Shown here in pieces: positions 56,661-64,000 of a stretch of DNA of 64,000 nucleotides. The stretch covers positions 1 through 64,000 of the forward strand of contig JBCCEF010000023.1 in NCBI GenBank assembly GCA_039030395.1, read 5' to 3'. The notes below the pieces were generated by a model, which saw nothing but the letters and a program-made list of their open reading frames with translations, was not told the DNA's origin and did not search any database. Made by a program: the position numbers and the translations under genes. Numbering within the stretch: position 1 is the first letter of the stretch; each line of letters begins with the position of its first letter. This DNA is from Acidobacteriota bacterium (GTDB lineage Bacteria > Acidobacteriota > Thermoanaerobaculia > Multivoradales > JBCCEF01).

Positions 56661-58915
56661 GGACCGCCCTCGAAGCCCTCGCGGCGGCGGCCTTCGTCCT
56701 CTTCACCGCGGCTTGCTCGCCGGGCGCCTCATCGGCACCGGATCCCCCGGCGCAGACCGGCGCGCGGCCCACTTCCGACTGCCCGAAGGGTGCGGCGGTG
56801 GCGTCCGATGGCATCCGCCGCCTGGCCTTGGTGGTAGGGGTGGGCGAATACGCCAACCCATCGGTGAGCGATCTTCCGGGACCGCCGAACGATGCGCAGC
56901 GGATCTACCAGCTTTTGACCGACGAGGCGAGCGGCTACGGCTTTCCGCGGTCGAATGTCTGCCTGCTGCTCGATGAGCAAGCCACCACCGCCGGATTCCG
57001 CCAAGCCTTCGAACAGGGACTGATCGCGCGCGCCGAGGCGGGCGACGTCGCGGTGATCTACTTCGCCGGCCACGGCGCTCAGACTCCGGACGAAAACGGC
57101 GACGAATCCGACGGACAGGACGAAACCCTGCTCTTTCACGACGCTCGCACCGGCGACGTCGGCGACCTCATCGACGATGAATTCCATCGCCTTCTCACCC
57201 GCCTCCACCGGCGCACCCAGCGGGTGACGGTGATCCTCGACTCCTGCACTTCGGCCTCTGCCACCCGAGCCACCGGCAACGCCTTCACGGCGCGCTTTCA
57301 GCCACCGGCGGTGGCGCGCGATCACGTCCTCGTCGCCGGGGACGATACATCTCGGGAAAGCGACATCGGCGACGACAGTGCCGCGAGCTGGCTGCCCCGG
57401 GACCTGCCGGGAGTGGTGACCTTCTCTGCCGCCTCGGACAACACCCCGGCCCTGGAGCGGGCCGGCTCCGGCATCTTCACCGACGCCCTCCTCCAGGTCC
57501 TCTCGGCCCATGGCGGTCAACCCCTGAGCTACGCCCAGGCGGCGCGGCGCATCCGACCTTTGGTGGCGGCCCGCAGCCACCAGATCCCTTACTTTCAGGG
57601 CGACCTCGATTCCATGGTCTTCGCCGACCGGAGCCGCCGCCGCCCCACCGCCTGGGAAGTCACCGCGGTAGAGCCCCGGCTGCTCCTCGCCGGGCCGCCG
57701 CTGCCGGGCATGGGCGCCGGTGCGGAGCTGCGGATCTACGATGGCGCCAGCACGGCCCGGGCCGTTCGGGATCCCGCCGGGTCGAAAGCCACCGTCACCG
57801 TCCTGGGTTCGGGGGACGGAGGATCCGAAGAGCCCGTCACCGCCTTCAACAGCACCGCCCTCAATGTCACCGCTCAGATCATCGCGACGCCCGCCGGCGC
57901 TTCCGAGATCCGCGAGGGAGATCTCGCCGTCCTGGTCCGGCCGAGCGACGACTTCGTGGAGTTGCGCGTACGGATTCGCCCCGCCAGAGAACCCGGGGGC
58001 GTGCCGAGGGCGGATGCCGAACGCCTCCGAGCCGCCGTCTCCGGCCATCCGGAAGCGGCTCTGCTGGTGCAGTTGACCGAACAGGCCGGCGACTTCGAGC
58101 TGTCCCGCCAGCCCTCCGGCGATCTCGGCCTGTGGGGCCCACACCGCCTGCGGGAGACCTATAGAGCAGAAGGCTCTCGCCTCGCCCGCCAGGTCGCCGC
58201 AAGCCTGTGGCGCCACGCCCGGCAGAAGGCTCTGCTGGCGCTCCAGGGCGAAGGCGGCGACGACTTTCGGGACCAGGAGACTCTGGAAGTCTCCCTCGTG
58301 CCGGCGAACCGCCAAACGATCTGCGCGCGGGGCGAATGGCGGGCAGCGGCAGCCGGGGGCGAGCAGGCGATTCCCCTATGCCAGCGGTGGCACGTCAAGG
58401 TTCGCCTCAGCGCGGAATCGCCCCTCCCCCTGCTGGTCGGCGGGCTGGTGCTGTCGACGGACGGCGGCATCGCGACCTTCCCGGACGGCGCATCCTCCGC
58501 CGTCGGAAGCCCGGACTCCCACCGCCAGGTCAAGCTCGCACCCGGCAGTGAGCACATCTTCCGCGACACCCTGTTCGAGGCTCGGCCGCCCCTCGACGTC
58601 CAGGACAAGGTCATGGTCTTCGGCACCCAGGAATCGAACCCCGTGGCCTGGCATCTCCTCGCCGCGACGGCCGACAGCCGCTCCGGATCCAGCGCTCCGC
58701 GCAGCCCATTGTTCCGCGCTCTTGACCGCTACCTGCGCCCGGCCACGCGAACCCAGGCGCGAGTCGAAGAAGACGCCGACTTCGCGGACACCACCTGGAC
58801 CCTCACCACCACCACCCTGCGGGTGGTCGGCGGCGGGACTGCTAGCGCCGGACTGTCGCCTCAGCGGGATTGGAAAACGATCTGCGATCCGCGAAGCCGC
58901 TGCGGAGCCCCCTGA
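56657..58915 (+). CDS. Caspase-like (peptidase C14) lipoprotein
   Basis: 752 residues with a GTG start that overlaps the CHAT gene stop. Signal ends in lipobox TAAC-SPG. The caspase domain (about 50-330) begins 'RRLALVVGVGEYANPSVSDLPGPPNDAQRIYQLL' in parts, has 'VAVIYFAGHGAQTPDENGDESDGQDETLLFHD' in parts with His139, and 'VTVILDSCTSASATRA' with Cys197, so the dyad is complete. The C-terminal 400 residues hold a beta region ('EVTAVEPRLLLAGPPLPGMGAGAELRIYD' in parts) and a DUF4384-like segment ('PLPLLVGGLVLSTDGGIATFPDG' in parts). Coupled to the CHAT gene, it likely acts in the same process. Confidence 0.92.
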   Translation: MRTALEALAAAAFVLFTAACSPGASSAPDPPAQTGARPTSDCPKGAAVASDGIRRLALVVGVGEYANPSVSDLPGPPNDAQRIYQLLTDEASGYGFPRSNVCLLLDEQATTAGFRQAFEQGLIARAEAGDVAVIYFAGHGAQTPDENGDESDGQDETLLFHDARTGDVGDLIDDEFHRLLTRLHRRTQRVTVILDSCTSASATRATGNAFTARFQPPAVARDHVLVAGDDTSRESDIGDDSAASWLPRDLPGVVTFSAASDNTPALERAGSGIFTDALLQVLSAHGGQPLSYAQAARRIRPLVAARSHQIPYFQGDLDSMVFADRSRRRPTAWEVTAVEPRLLLAGPPLPGMGAGAELRIYDGASTARAVRDPAGSKATVTVLGSGDGGSEEPVTAFNSTALNVTAQIIATPAGASEIREGDLAVLVRPSDDFVELRVRIRPAREPGGVPRADAERLRAAVSGHPEAALLVQLTEQAGDFELSRQPSGDLGLWGPHRLRETYRAEGSRLARQVAASLWRHARQKALLALQGEGGDDFRDQETLEVSLVPANRQTICARGEWRAAAAGGEQAIPLCQRWHVKVRLSAESPLPLLVGGLVLSTDGGIATFPDGASSAVGSPDSHRQVKLAPGSEHIFRDTLFEARPPLDVQDKVMVFGTQESNPVAWHLLAATADSRSGSSAPRSPLFRALDRYLRPATRTQARVEEDADFADTTWTLTTTTLRVVGGGTASAGLSPQRDWKTICDPRSRCGAP

Positions 58916-58933
58916 AGCTCGCCGCCGAACCGG

Positions 58934-59980
58934 CTACTCCGGGACGGTCTGCTCGTATCGCTCGCGGGCGACCTTCTTCGCCTCTTCGCGCAGATCTGAC
59001 ACCCGGTCCGTCTCGTCCAGGATCTCGACCCCGAAGGCGGTTTCCACCAGATCCTCCAGGGTCACCAGGCCGGCCAAGCCACCGAACTCATCGTTGACCA
59101 GGGCCATGTGCTCGCGGGTCTCGATCATCCTTTGCAGCACCTTCTCCACGGACTCGAACTCCGCCACGAACACCGATTCCCGAGAAAAGGCGGACAGGGG
59201 AGTGGCGGGATCGTCACCGCGGGCGGCGGCGGCCAGCACCTCCCGCTGCAGAATGTGTCCCGCCACCCGGTCGCGGTTCTCCCGATAGATCGGAATGCGC
59301 GAAAAGACCCCGGCATCCTTGTCTTTCAAGAACTCCGCAAGGGTTGTGGTCTCGGGCAGCATCACAACGACCGTGCGAGGGGTCATCACCTCCTCCACCC
59401 GGACCTCTTTGAGGCGGAGAACATTGGTCACTACCTTCGAGGTGGCCTCGTCCAGGGAACCGTGCTGTACCGCCGAGGCGGCCAGCGCCGCGATCTCGCC
59501 GCGGGAAACCCGCGGCTTGTGCCCTTTGGAGACCAGGCGCCGGGTCAAGAAACCGATCAGCCACAGCGGTAGCTTGAGGAGGCGGGTCAGAAACTGTGTG
59601 GTTCGGGCCACAAAGCCGGTCAGGCTCGAGGCATAGATCGTCCCCAGGGTCTTCGGGATGATCTCCGTGAACAGCAACACCAGCAGCGTGAGGACACCGG
59701 AGAACACGCCGATCCACGCCTCCCCAAAGACCACTGCCGCCTGGGCGCCGGCGAGGGCGGCGCCCACCGTGTGAGCGATGGTGTTGAGGGTGAGAATCGC
59801 ACCGATCGCATCGTCCAGGCGTTTCTGCTTCAGCTCCAGCAGAAGAGCCGCGCCGCGGTCGCCGCGGGAGCTTCGCTCGACCAGCTCGACGGTCCGAACG
59901 GAGAGCAGGGTCGCCTCCAGCACCGAACAAAGAAACGAGATCGCCAGGGCGCCACCGACATAGATGAGGAGTAGAACCAT
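58934..59980 (-). CDS. CNNM/CorC-type membrane protein with CBS pair
   Basis: 348 residues. The N-terminal DUF21 domain has four membrane stretches at about 3-25, 57-82, 88-110 and 122-143, with 'FTEIIPKTLGTIYA' (the conserved PKT motif). It is followed by a CBS pair: 'VEEVMTPRTVVVMLPETTTLAEFLKD' in parts, 'RIPIYRENRDRVAGHILQREVL' in parts and 'LVNDEFGGLAGLVTLEDLVE'. There is no CorC_HlyC end domain; it stops after the CBS pair. These proteins are linked to Mg2+/Co2+ homeostasis. It is convergent with the caspase gene, 18 bases apart. Confidence 0.92.
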   Translation of the reverse strand: MVLLLIYVGGALAISFLCSVLEATLLSVRTVELVERSSRGDRGAALLLELKQKRLDDAIGAILTLNTIAHTVGAALAGAQAAVVFGEAWIGVFSGVLTLLVLLFTEIIPKTLGTIYASSLTGFVARTTQFLTRLLKLPLWLIGFLTRRLVSKGHKPRVSRGEIAALAASAVQHGSLDEATSKVVTNVLRLKEVRVEEVMTPRTVVVMLPETTTLAEFLKDKDAGVFSRIPIYRENRDRVAGHILQREVLAAAARGDDPATPLSAFSRESVFVAEFESVEKVLQRMIETREHMALVNDEFGGLAGLVTLEDLVETAFGVEILDETDRVSDLREEAKKVARERYEQTVPE

Positions 59981-60439
59981 GGGCGGAGGCTATCAGCGTC
60001 TCGCCGTGCCGTGTGCCACCTACCTCCCTGCGCCAGTCCCCTGCCGCCCAATACGGCCCCCTCCGTTGGAGACGGCTTGCCCAGAGCCAACCCTCGCAGC
60101 TCTAGCTTTCGACGCCAGTTCAGTCACTGCCTCCCCCCAAAATACTCCTATTACAGCAGGACAACAAACCTACAAACGGTGTCGTGTAGAGGCCTTCGGC
60201 AACCGCCGGATCGCGTGAGAAAGACCAAGCCAGCTCCGGGATCGCACCTCACCTCGTGCTTCTGTAGACCGACAACGACCCAACTCGGAAGCCTGGAGGC
60301 TTGAATTTTTTCGATTTATCTTTTTGACGATATCGTGCTATACTGAGAATTAGCGGCAACTACTTATCTACTATAATCAATGAGGGACCGAGAGACGAGG
60401 ATGTGCCGCGCCGTCTTTGAAGTCCGGAGGTAAGACACA
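59981..60439 (+). promoter_or_regulatory. Gap of 459 bases; AT-rich leader with candidate -10 box
   Basis: The stretch 60302-60378 is markedly AT-rich for this window and contains a perfect TATAAT at 60372-60377, about 62 bases before the DUF5132 ATG; the segment at the expected -35 position (ATTAGC) is a poor match, so the assignment is tentative. A ribosome site GGAGG is at 60426-60430. The rest (59981-60300) shows nothing coding. Confidence 0.35.
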
Positions 60440-60682
60440 ATGTTCACGTTGTCACAAGGAATCTATCTCTTAGCGGGCGCTGCCGTCGGTCCATTCGTCT
60501 ACCCACTCTTGCGTCCACTCGTGAAAGAAGTGGTCAAAGGAGGTGTTTACCTGGTGAACGGAGTGGGCCAGTTGGCGGCTGAAATCAAGGAAGAAGTCGA
60601 GGACATTGCAGCAGAGGCGACGAGCGAAGTCACACCGCCAGCCAAGAAGGTGTCCAAGTCGTCGAAATCGGCCAAAGCCTGA
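60440..60682 (+). CDS. DUF5132 small membrane-associated protein
   Basis: 80 residues with GGAGG about 9 bases before the ATG. One hydrophobic helix at about 7-26 ('IYLLAGAAVGPFVYPLLRPL') is followed by an amphipathic 'VKEVVKGGVYLVNGVGQLAAEIKEEVEDI' in parts, then a Lys/Ser tail. This matches the DUF5132 pattern, often beside HMA-domain and ABC exporter genes, as here (the exporter is on the opposite strand, 274 bases away). Function unknown; a role with the exporter is inference. Confidence 0.75.
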   Translation: MFTLSQGIYLLAGAAVGPFVYPLLRPLVKEVVKGGVYLVNGVGQLAAEIKEEVEDIAAEATSEVTPPAKKVSKSSKSAKA

Positions 60683-60956
60683 TCTTTGCCACGCAGGACC
60701 GTTTTGCCGCCCCCCCACCGGACCGGCAACTGAGGCTGTGCTCATCAATGCCGGCTTGAAGGCTCTCTTCTGTCGCGCCCCCAGCGGCTCCGAGCCAAGT
60801 CTCAGAAAAACGGCGCGACAATCGAGCCGACCGGGAGCCTTCGGGAAGAGAACGTCGGGGAACCACCGGAGGCTAGGCCCCGGCAGTTAGGGCTAGGGCC
60901 ACCGGCGGTTCGGCACGCATACCTGAATTCGTCGGCTACGCACTACTGGCTACCAA
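60683..60956. other. Gap of 274 bases between convergent genes
   Basis: Between the ends of the DUF5132 gene and the ABC transporter gene. No coding frame, clear terminator or repeat was found. Confidence 0.45.
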
Positions 60957-63440
60957 CTACTCTGGTCGAGCCGTTGACGGCAACTCCGTGCTCAGCTCCA
61001 TCGCCGCCTTGTCACTCTGAACCCGCCACAGCCGAGCGTAGTAGCCATCCATTGCCAAGAGGTCAGCGTGCTTTCCCTGCTCTAGGATGCGCCCACCGCT
61101 TCCGAGAACGTAAATCTGATGCGCGTCGCGAACGGTCGACAGCCGGTGGGCGACGATTACAGTCGTTCGCCCGTGTGAAAGCAAGGTCAGCGCTTTTTGG
61201 ATTACCGCCTCGGTTTCGCTGTCCACCGACGACGTCGCCTCGTCGAGGATGAAGACCGGTGCCTGCTTCAGCTTCACAACCGCGCGCGCGAGACAGATCC
61301 GCTGACGCTGCCCGGTGGAGAGGTTGGCACCGCGTTCACCGATCAGTGTCCGGTAGCTATTAGGTAGTGCCTGGATGAAGCCGTCGGCGGCGGCGATACG
61401 GGCCGCTTCATGAACGTCCTGCTCGGTGCAGTCGAAAGTGCCGTAGGCAATGTTGTCGTAGACGGTCCCTTCGAACAGGAAGAGATCCTGGCTGACCAGG
61501 CTGATGGCGCCGCGTAGATCACCGAGACGAAGCGAGCGGATGTCGTGCCCGTCGAGCGTGATTTGGCCGCTGCCGAACTCATAGAACCGCAGCAGGACTT
61601 TGATGATGCTCGACTTGCCCACTCCCGTCATCCCGATGACCGCAGCCGTCTCACCGGCGGGGACGCGGAGCGAGAAGTCCCGCAGGATCTCGATCTCCTC
61701 GTCGTACGAGAAGGAAACACGGTCGAAAACGATCTCGCCCCGCACCGACTCGAGCGGCAGGACCTGAGTGCCACTCTGCGGCCCAACGGGCATCTCGAAG
61801 AGAGTGAACACGCGCTCGATCGCCGCCATCGCCTTCTGGTAGGAATCGACCAATCCCCCAAGTTCCTTGAACGGAAAGAGGAAGCGCTGCACCAGGTAGA
61901 GCACCAGCGTGAAACTACCGATCGTCATCGTGCCGGCTGCCGCCGACAATCCGCCCACGATCAGGACCCCGCTGAAGGCCGCCAGCACCGGGAATCGGAA
62001 CGACGGAATGAACGCCGCGTACTCTTTGATCGCCGGCCGATTGGCGTCGACATAGGCCTGGCTGAGGTCGTGGATGCGCGCGATCTCGTGGTCCTCGGCG
62101 CTGAAGCTGCGGATCGTCGAAAGGCCCATCACGTTGTTGATAATCTGCTTGTTCAGCATCGATGCCTGCTGTTCCACTTCGGCATACAGAGGCCGCGCGA
62201 CACGCTCGTAGTGGAACGTGCGCCAGATCAGTAGCGGCACTGGCAGCGCGGCGATCCAGGCGATACCTGGTGCGACAAAGATATAGATCGTGATCATCAT
62301 CACGGCATTCGTCGCCAGTTGGAGGATCGAATCCGCGCCGCTGTCGATGAACAATTCGATCTGGTTGATATTGTCGGTCAGGGGCACGGCAACCTCGCCC
62401 AAGCTTTGTTCGTCCAGCTTCGCGAGGGCAATGTTCTGCACCCGAGCGTAGGCATCCAGGCGCAGGTCGCGCTGCACTTCTTGGGAGATGGTCCGCCACA
62501 TCCGGCTGTTCAAGTACTGGAACAGCGATTCGAAGCTGAAGACCACAACGGTGGCACCGGCCAGCAACAACAACTGCGACTGAACCGTCACCAGACCAAG
62601 GGCCGCAAGGGTCGTACTTCCTTTGCTGGCAACGATGTTGATCGCGGCGCCGATAATGAACGGCGGCGCGAGGTCGAACAACTTCTTCACGACGGAACAA
62701 ATGGACGCCAACTGGATCTGCCGGCGATACGGGGAAGCGTAGCCGAGGAAGCGGGCCAGCGGATGTGCCCTTGCGGCACCGCCGGTCCTGGTAGCGAGGC
62801 CGACCGTCTCGCGCTGCTGCTGCAAGCCTTTGCGCAAAATCGAGGCCGTCACGATGCCGGTGACGGCCAGGGCGCCGGTCGCGACCACCGAGGCGCCGAA
62901 CCACAATGGCGATACCAGCAGCGCCCCCATTGCCGCTGCCGACACCACCTTCAATGGCTTCGCCCCACCGACGATGGCGGGATCGTTGCCGCTCGTCGAG
63001 AGGGCGACGTCCGGACCAGAATCCGCTCCGTTGGAGCTTGCGAGGCCGTTGCCGGCGAACAAGTCCGGCCGGGTCTGGAACAGCGCCTCCACTTCGGATC
63101 GCAGGCGGGTGCCGATCTCGTCGCTGTCCGCTTCGGGGTCGAACAGGATCAGTATCCTGCCTGTGATCGGATTGCCCTTGACCGAACGAACCGCGGAACC
63201 GGTGATGAGCTGCTTTTCGATCTCGGCGATGGCCTGCGGCCGGTCGCGGATCGCATCGACTTCCCAACGCTCGCGGCCCGGCACTGCAGCCTTCAACCGG
63301 ATGCCGTTGCCACCCCTGCTGCCATACCGGAGAATCCTTCGTTGGTATTGGTCCGGGCGAGGTGTGCCTTGGGAATTTCTCACCTGCCTTCGGCGATCGA
63401 CGCCAGCTTTCGAATTCAGCCCTTTGGACTCCATGGTCAC
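60957..63440 (-). CDS. ABC transporter, permease-ATPase fusion with N-terminal HMA-like domain
   Basis: 827 residues from a GTG at 63440 that has GGAGG 6 bases upstream; the ATG at 63434 has a poorer spacing. Residues about 45-115 ('GRERWEVDAIRDRPQAIAEIEKQLITGSAVRSVKGNPITGRILILFDPEAD' in parts) resemble the HMA-like metal-binding fold, though no CxxC is seen. Then two helices, a type I exporter membrane domain (about 255-560) and an ATPase: Walker A 'GMTGVGKSS', 'SQDLFLFEG', signature 'LSTGQRQRI', Walker B 'VFILDEATSSVDSE', H-loop 'VAHRLST'. It should work as a homodimer; substrate unknown. Nineteen bases separate it from the upstream UPF0261 gene. Confidence 0.92.
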   Translation of the reverse strand: MTMESKGLNSKAGVDRRRQVRNSQGTPRPDQYQRRILRYGSRGGNGIRLKAAVPGRERWEVDAIRDRPQAIAEIEKQLITGSAVRSVKGNPITGRILILFDPEADSDEIGTRLRSEVEALFQTRPDLFAGNGLASSNGADSGPDVALSTSGNDPAIVGGAKPLKVVSAAAMGALLVSPLWFGASVVATGALAVTGIVTASILRKGLQQQRETVGLATRTGGAARAHPLARFLGYASPYRRQIQLASICSVVKKLFDLAPPFIIGAAINIVASKGSTTLAALGLVTVQSQLLLLAGATVVVFSFESLFQYLNSRMWRTISQEVQRDLRLDAYARVQNIALAKLDEQSLGEVAVPLTDNINQIELFIDSGADSILQLATNAVMMITIYIFVAPGIAWIAALPVPLLIWRTFHYERVARPLYAEVEQQASMLNKQIINNVMGLSTIRSFSAEDHEIARIHDLSQAYVDANRPAIKEYAAFIPSFRFPVLAAFSGVLIVGGLSAAAGTMTIGSFTLVLYLVQRFLFPFKELGGLVDSYQKAMAAIERVFTLFEMPVGPQSGTQVLPLESVRGEIVFDRVSFSYDEEIEILRDFSLRVPAGETAAVIGMTGVGKSSIIKVLLRFYEFGSGQITLDGHDIRSLRLGDLRGAISLVSQDLFLFEGTVYDNIAYGTFDCTEQDVHEAARIAAADGFIQALPNSYRTLIGERGANLSTGQRQRICLARAVVKLKQAPVFILDEATSSVDSETEAVIQKALTLLSHGRTTVIVAHRLSTVRDAHQIYVLGSGGRILEQGKHADLLAMDGYYARLWRVQSDKAAMELSTELPSTARPE

Positions 63441-63459
63441 GCTGATCCTCCAGAAAAAA

Positions 63460-64000
63460 TTACGACACCGGCAACGCCTCCGGCGGAACGTCCGAGGGAT
63501 CGGCGCCGTCGCCCGTCTCTTCGCACATCTCGAGGAAGCGCCTGGCCACATACTCGGCGAAGGTAGGGTCGTTCACATCCGCATCTACCCGCTCGAGCGG
63601 AATGTCCGACCGAAGCGAATCCTCCAACGCCTCGATGAAAGCGGTGTCGCCAGCGGCGTCCCAAAGTGCGCCGCCGGCCACAGCATTGATCGAGAAGCCG
63701 GCGGTCGGCGCCACAACGCAAAGCGGCCCCGTGGCCCCGTTGAGCCGTTCCGCAATGTTGCGGCCGAGCCCAGCCATCTCGTCTGGAGACAACCTGACGA
63801 GGATCGAGATCGGGTTGTGCAGATATTGTTGTCGCCCGTGGAATCGTGCTGGGAGAGGCGGTCGTAGATTGAAAAAGTCGACGCACCCCGGAACCACGAC
63901 TTGCGGCAGCCCGAGGCGCCCGACCACCCGAAGTCGGTCGGGTCCGGCGGCGAGCAGCCCACCCAGCGCACGATTCGAAAGCTCGCACAGCGTGTAGTCG
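63460..64000 (-). CDS. UPF0261/Tm-1-like ATP-binding protein, 5' end outside window
   Basis: About 180 codons in view; the frame is open to the window edge, so the start is missing. The sequence beyond an internal GTG reads DYTLCELSNRALGGLLAAGP, DRLRVVGRLGLPQVVVPG and CVDFFNL, the Tm-1-like/UPF0261 signature, then 'PDEMAGLGRNIAERLNGA' and 'DTAFIEALEDSLRSDIPLERVDADVNDPTFAEYVARRFLEM' in parts. The C-terminal half is intact. The tomato Tm-1 protein and bacterial relatives have ATP-binding folds; bacterial role is unclear. It is followed 19 bases on by the ABC gene. Confidence 0.82.
   Translation of the reverse strand, partial: DYTLCELSNRALGGLLAAGPDRLRVVGRLGLPQVVVPGCVDFFNLRPPLPARFHGRQQYLHNPISILVRLSPDEMAGLGRNIAERLNGATGPLCVVAPTAGFSINAVAGGALWDAAGDTAFIEALEDSLRSDIPLERVDADVNDPTFAEYVARRFLEMCEETGDGADPSDVPPEALPVS

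Noticed and set aside
56729-58315. A 528-codon minus-strand frame across the caspase gene
   Set aside because: No motif, high Gly/Arg/Val, antisense to a well-supported caspase.
60322-60343. TTGACG and TATACT at 60325-60345 as a promoter
   Set aside because: The spacing of about 9 bases is too short for a sigma-70 -35/-10 pair.
62319-63566. A 415-codon plus-strand frame
   Set aside because: Antisense to the ABC transporter; no motif.

Overview
The window is high-GC, densely coding DNA that reads as a chromosome segment of an Acidobacteriota-like bacterium, most resembling the Thermoanaerobaculia or a neighbouring lineage. Pointers are the VWFA-related secreted proteins of the acidobacterial type, an ADOP-like orphan permease, a TIGR02999-type ECF sigma factor next to a Ser/Thr kinase with TPR repeats, IPTL-type sorting tails, and many secreted proteins of unknown function. 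All family assignments come from motif recognition; no search was run. No rRNA, tRNA, CRISPR array, insertion sequence or prophage was seen.

Layout. 1-8240: three VWFA-related secreted proteins, two in tandem on the minus strand (the first runs off the window) and one divergent. 8241-16572: an array of hairpins, a DUF488 protein, a secreted protein with calcium-binding-like repeats, an S41 peptidase lipoprotein, a VOC protein, a small membrane protein, an ADOP-type permease and an alpha/beta hydrolase whose 3' end is duplicated. 16573-25409: repeats, a second hydrolase lipoprotein, a DUF4287 protein, a spondin-like protein, a CsaA-like tRNA-binding protein with a VOC protein, a lipoprotein, the cluster small protein / radical SAM / MOSC, and a secreted HAD protein. 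25422-33361: a DUF2339 membrane protein, SnoaL and ABM small enzymes, an IPTL-tailed DNRLRE protein, an M28 peptidase, a decayed stretch and a Cys-rich secreted protein.

33468-35681 is a tightly overlapping ECF sigma / anti-sigma-like HEAT protein / DUF4097 operon headed by a shrunken beta-lactamase-family remnant. 35862-40981 holds a TrpF-like isomerase, a membrane protein, a GAF histidine kinase with a NarL-type regulator, a 184-bp near-palindromic element and an RTX-like secreted protein. 41266-48077 has a large secreted HEAT protein, a Ser/Thr kinase fused to a periplasmic substrate-binding domain, and a CSLREA beta-helix protein. 48345-52848 has the sigma/kinase-TPR pair and a secreted MBL-fold hydrolase. 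54186-58915 is a translationally coupled pair of a CHAT protease-like lipoprotein and a caspase-like lipoprotein. 58934-64000 has a CNNM/CBS protein, a DUF5132 protein, an ABC exporter with an N-terminal HMA-like domain, and a UPF0261 (Tm-1-like) protein running off the end.

The most unusual material is: the CHAT/caspase lipoprotein pair; the kinase/substrate-binding-protein fusion; the small protein/radical SAM/MOSC cluster; a short repeat with core ACATTCCCCTGGCAC at four loci, one inside a reading frame where it encodes DIPLAP; two related intergenic hairpin arrays; the 184-bp inverted-repeat element; and a shared C-terminal tail DGFESG-x-x-x-x-W on otherwise unrelated secreted proteins.
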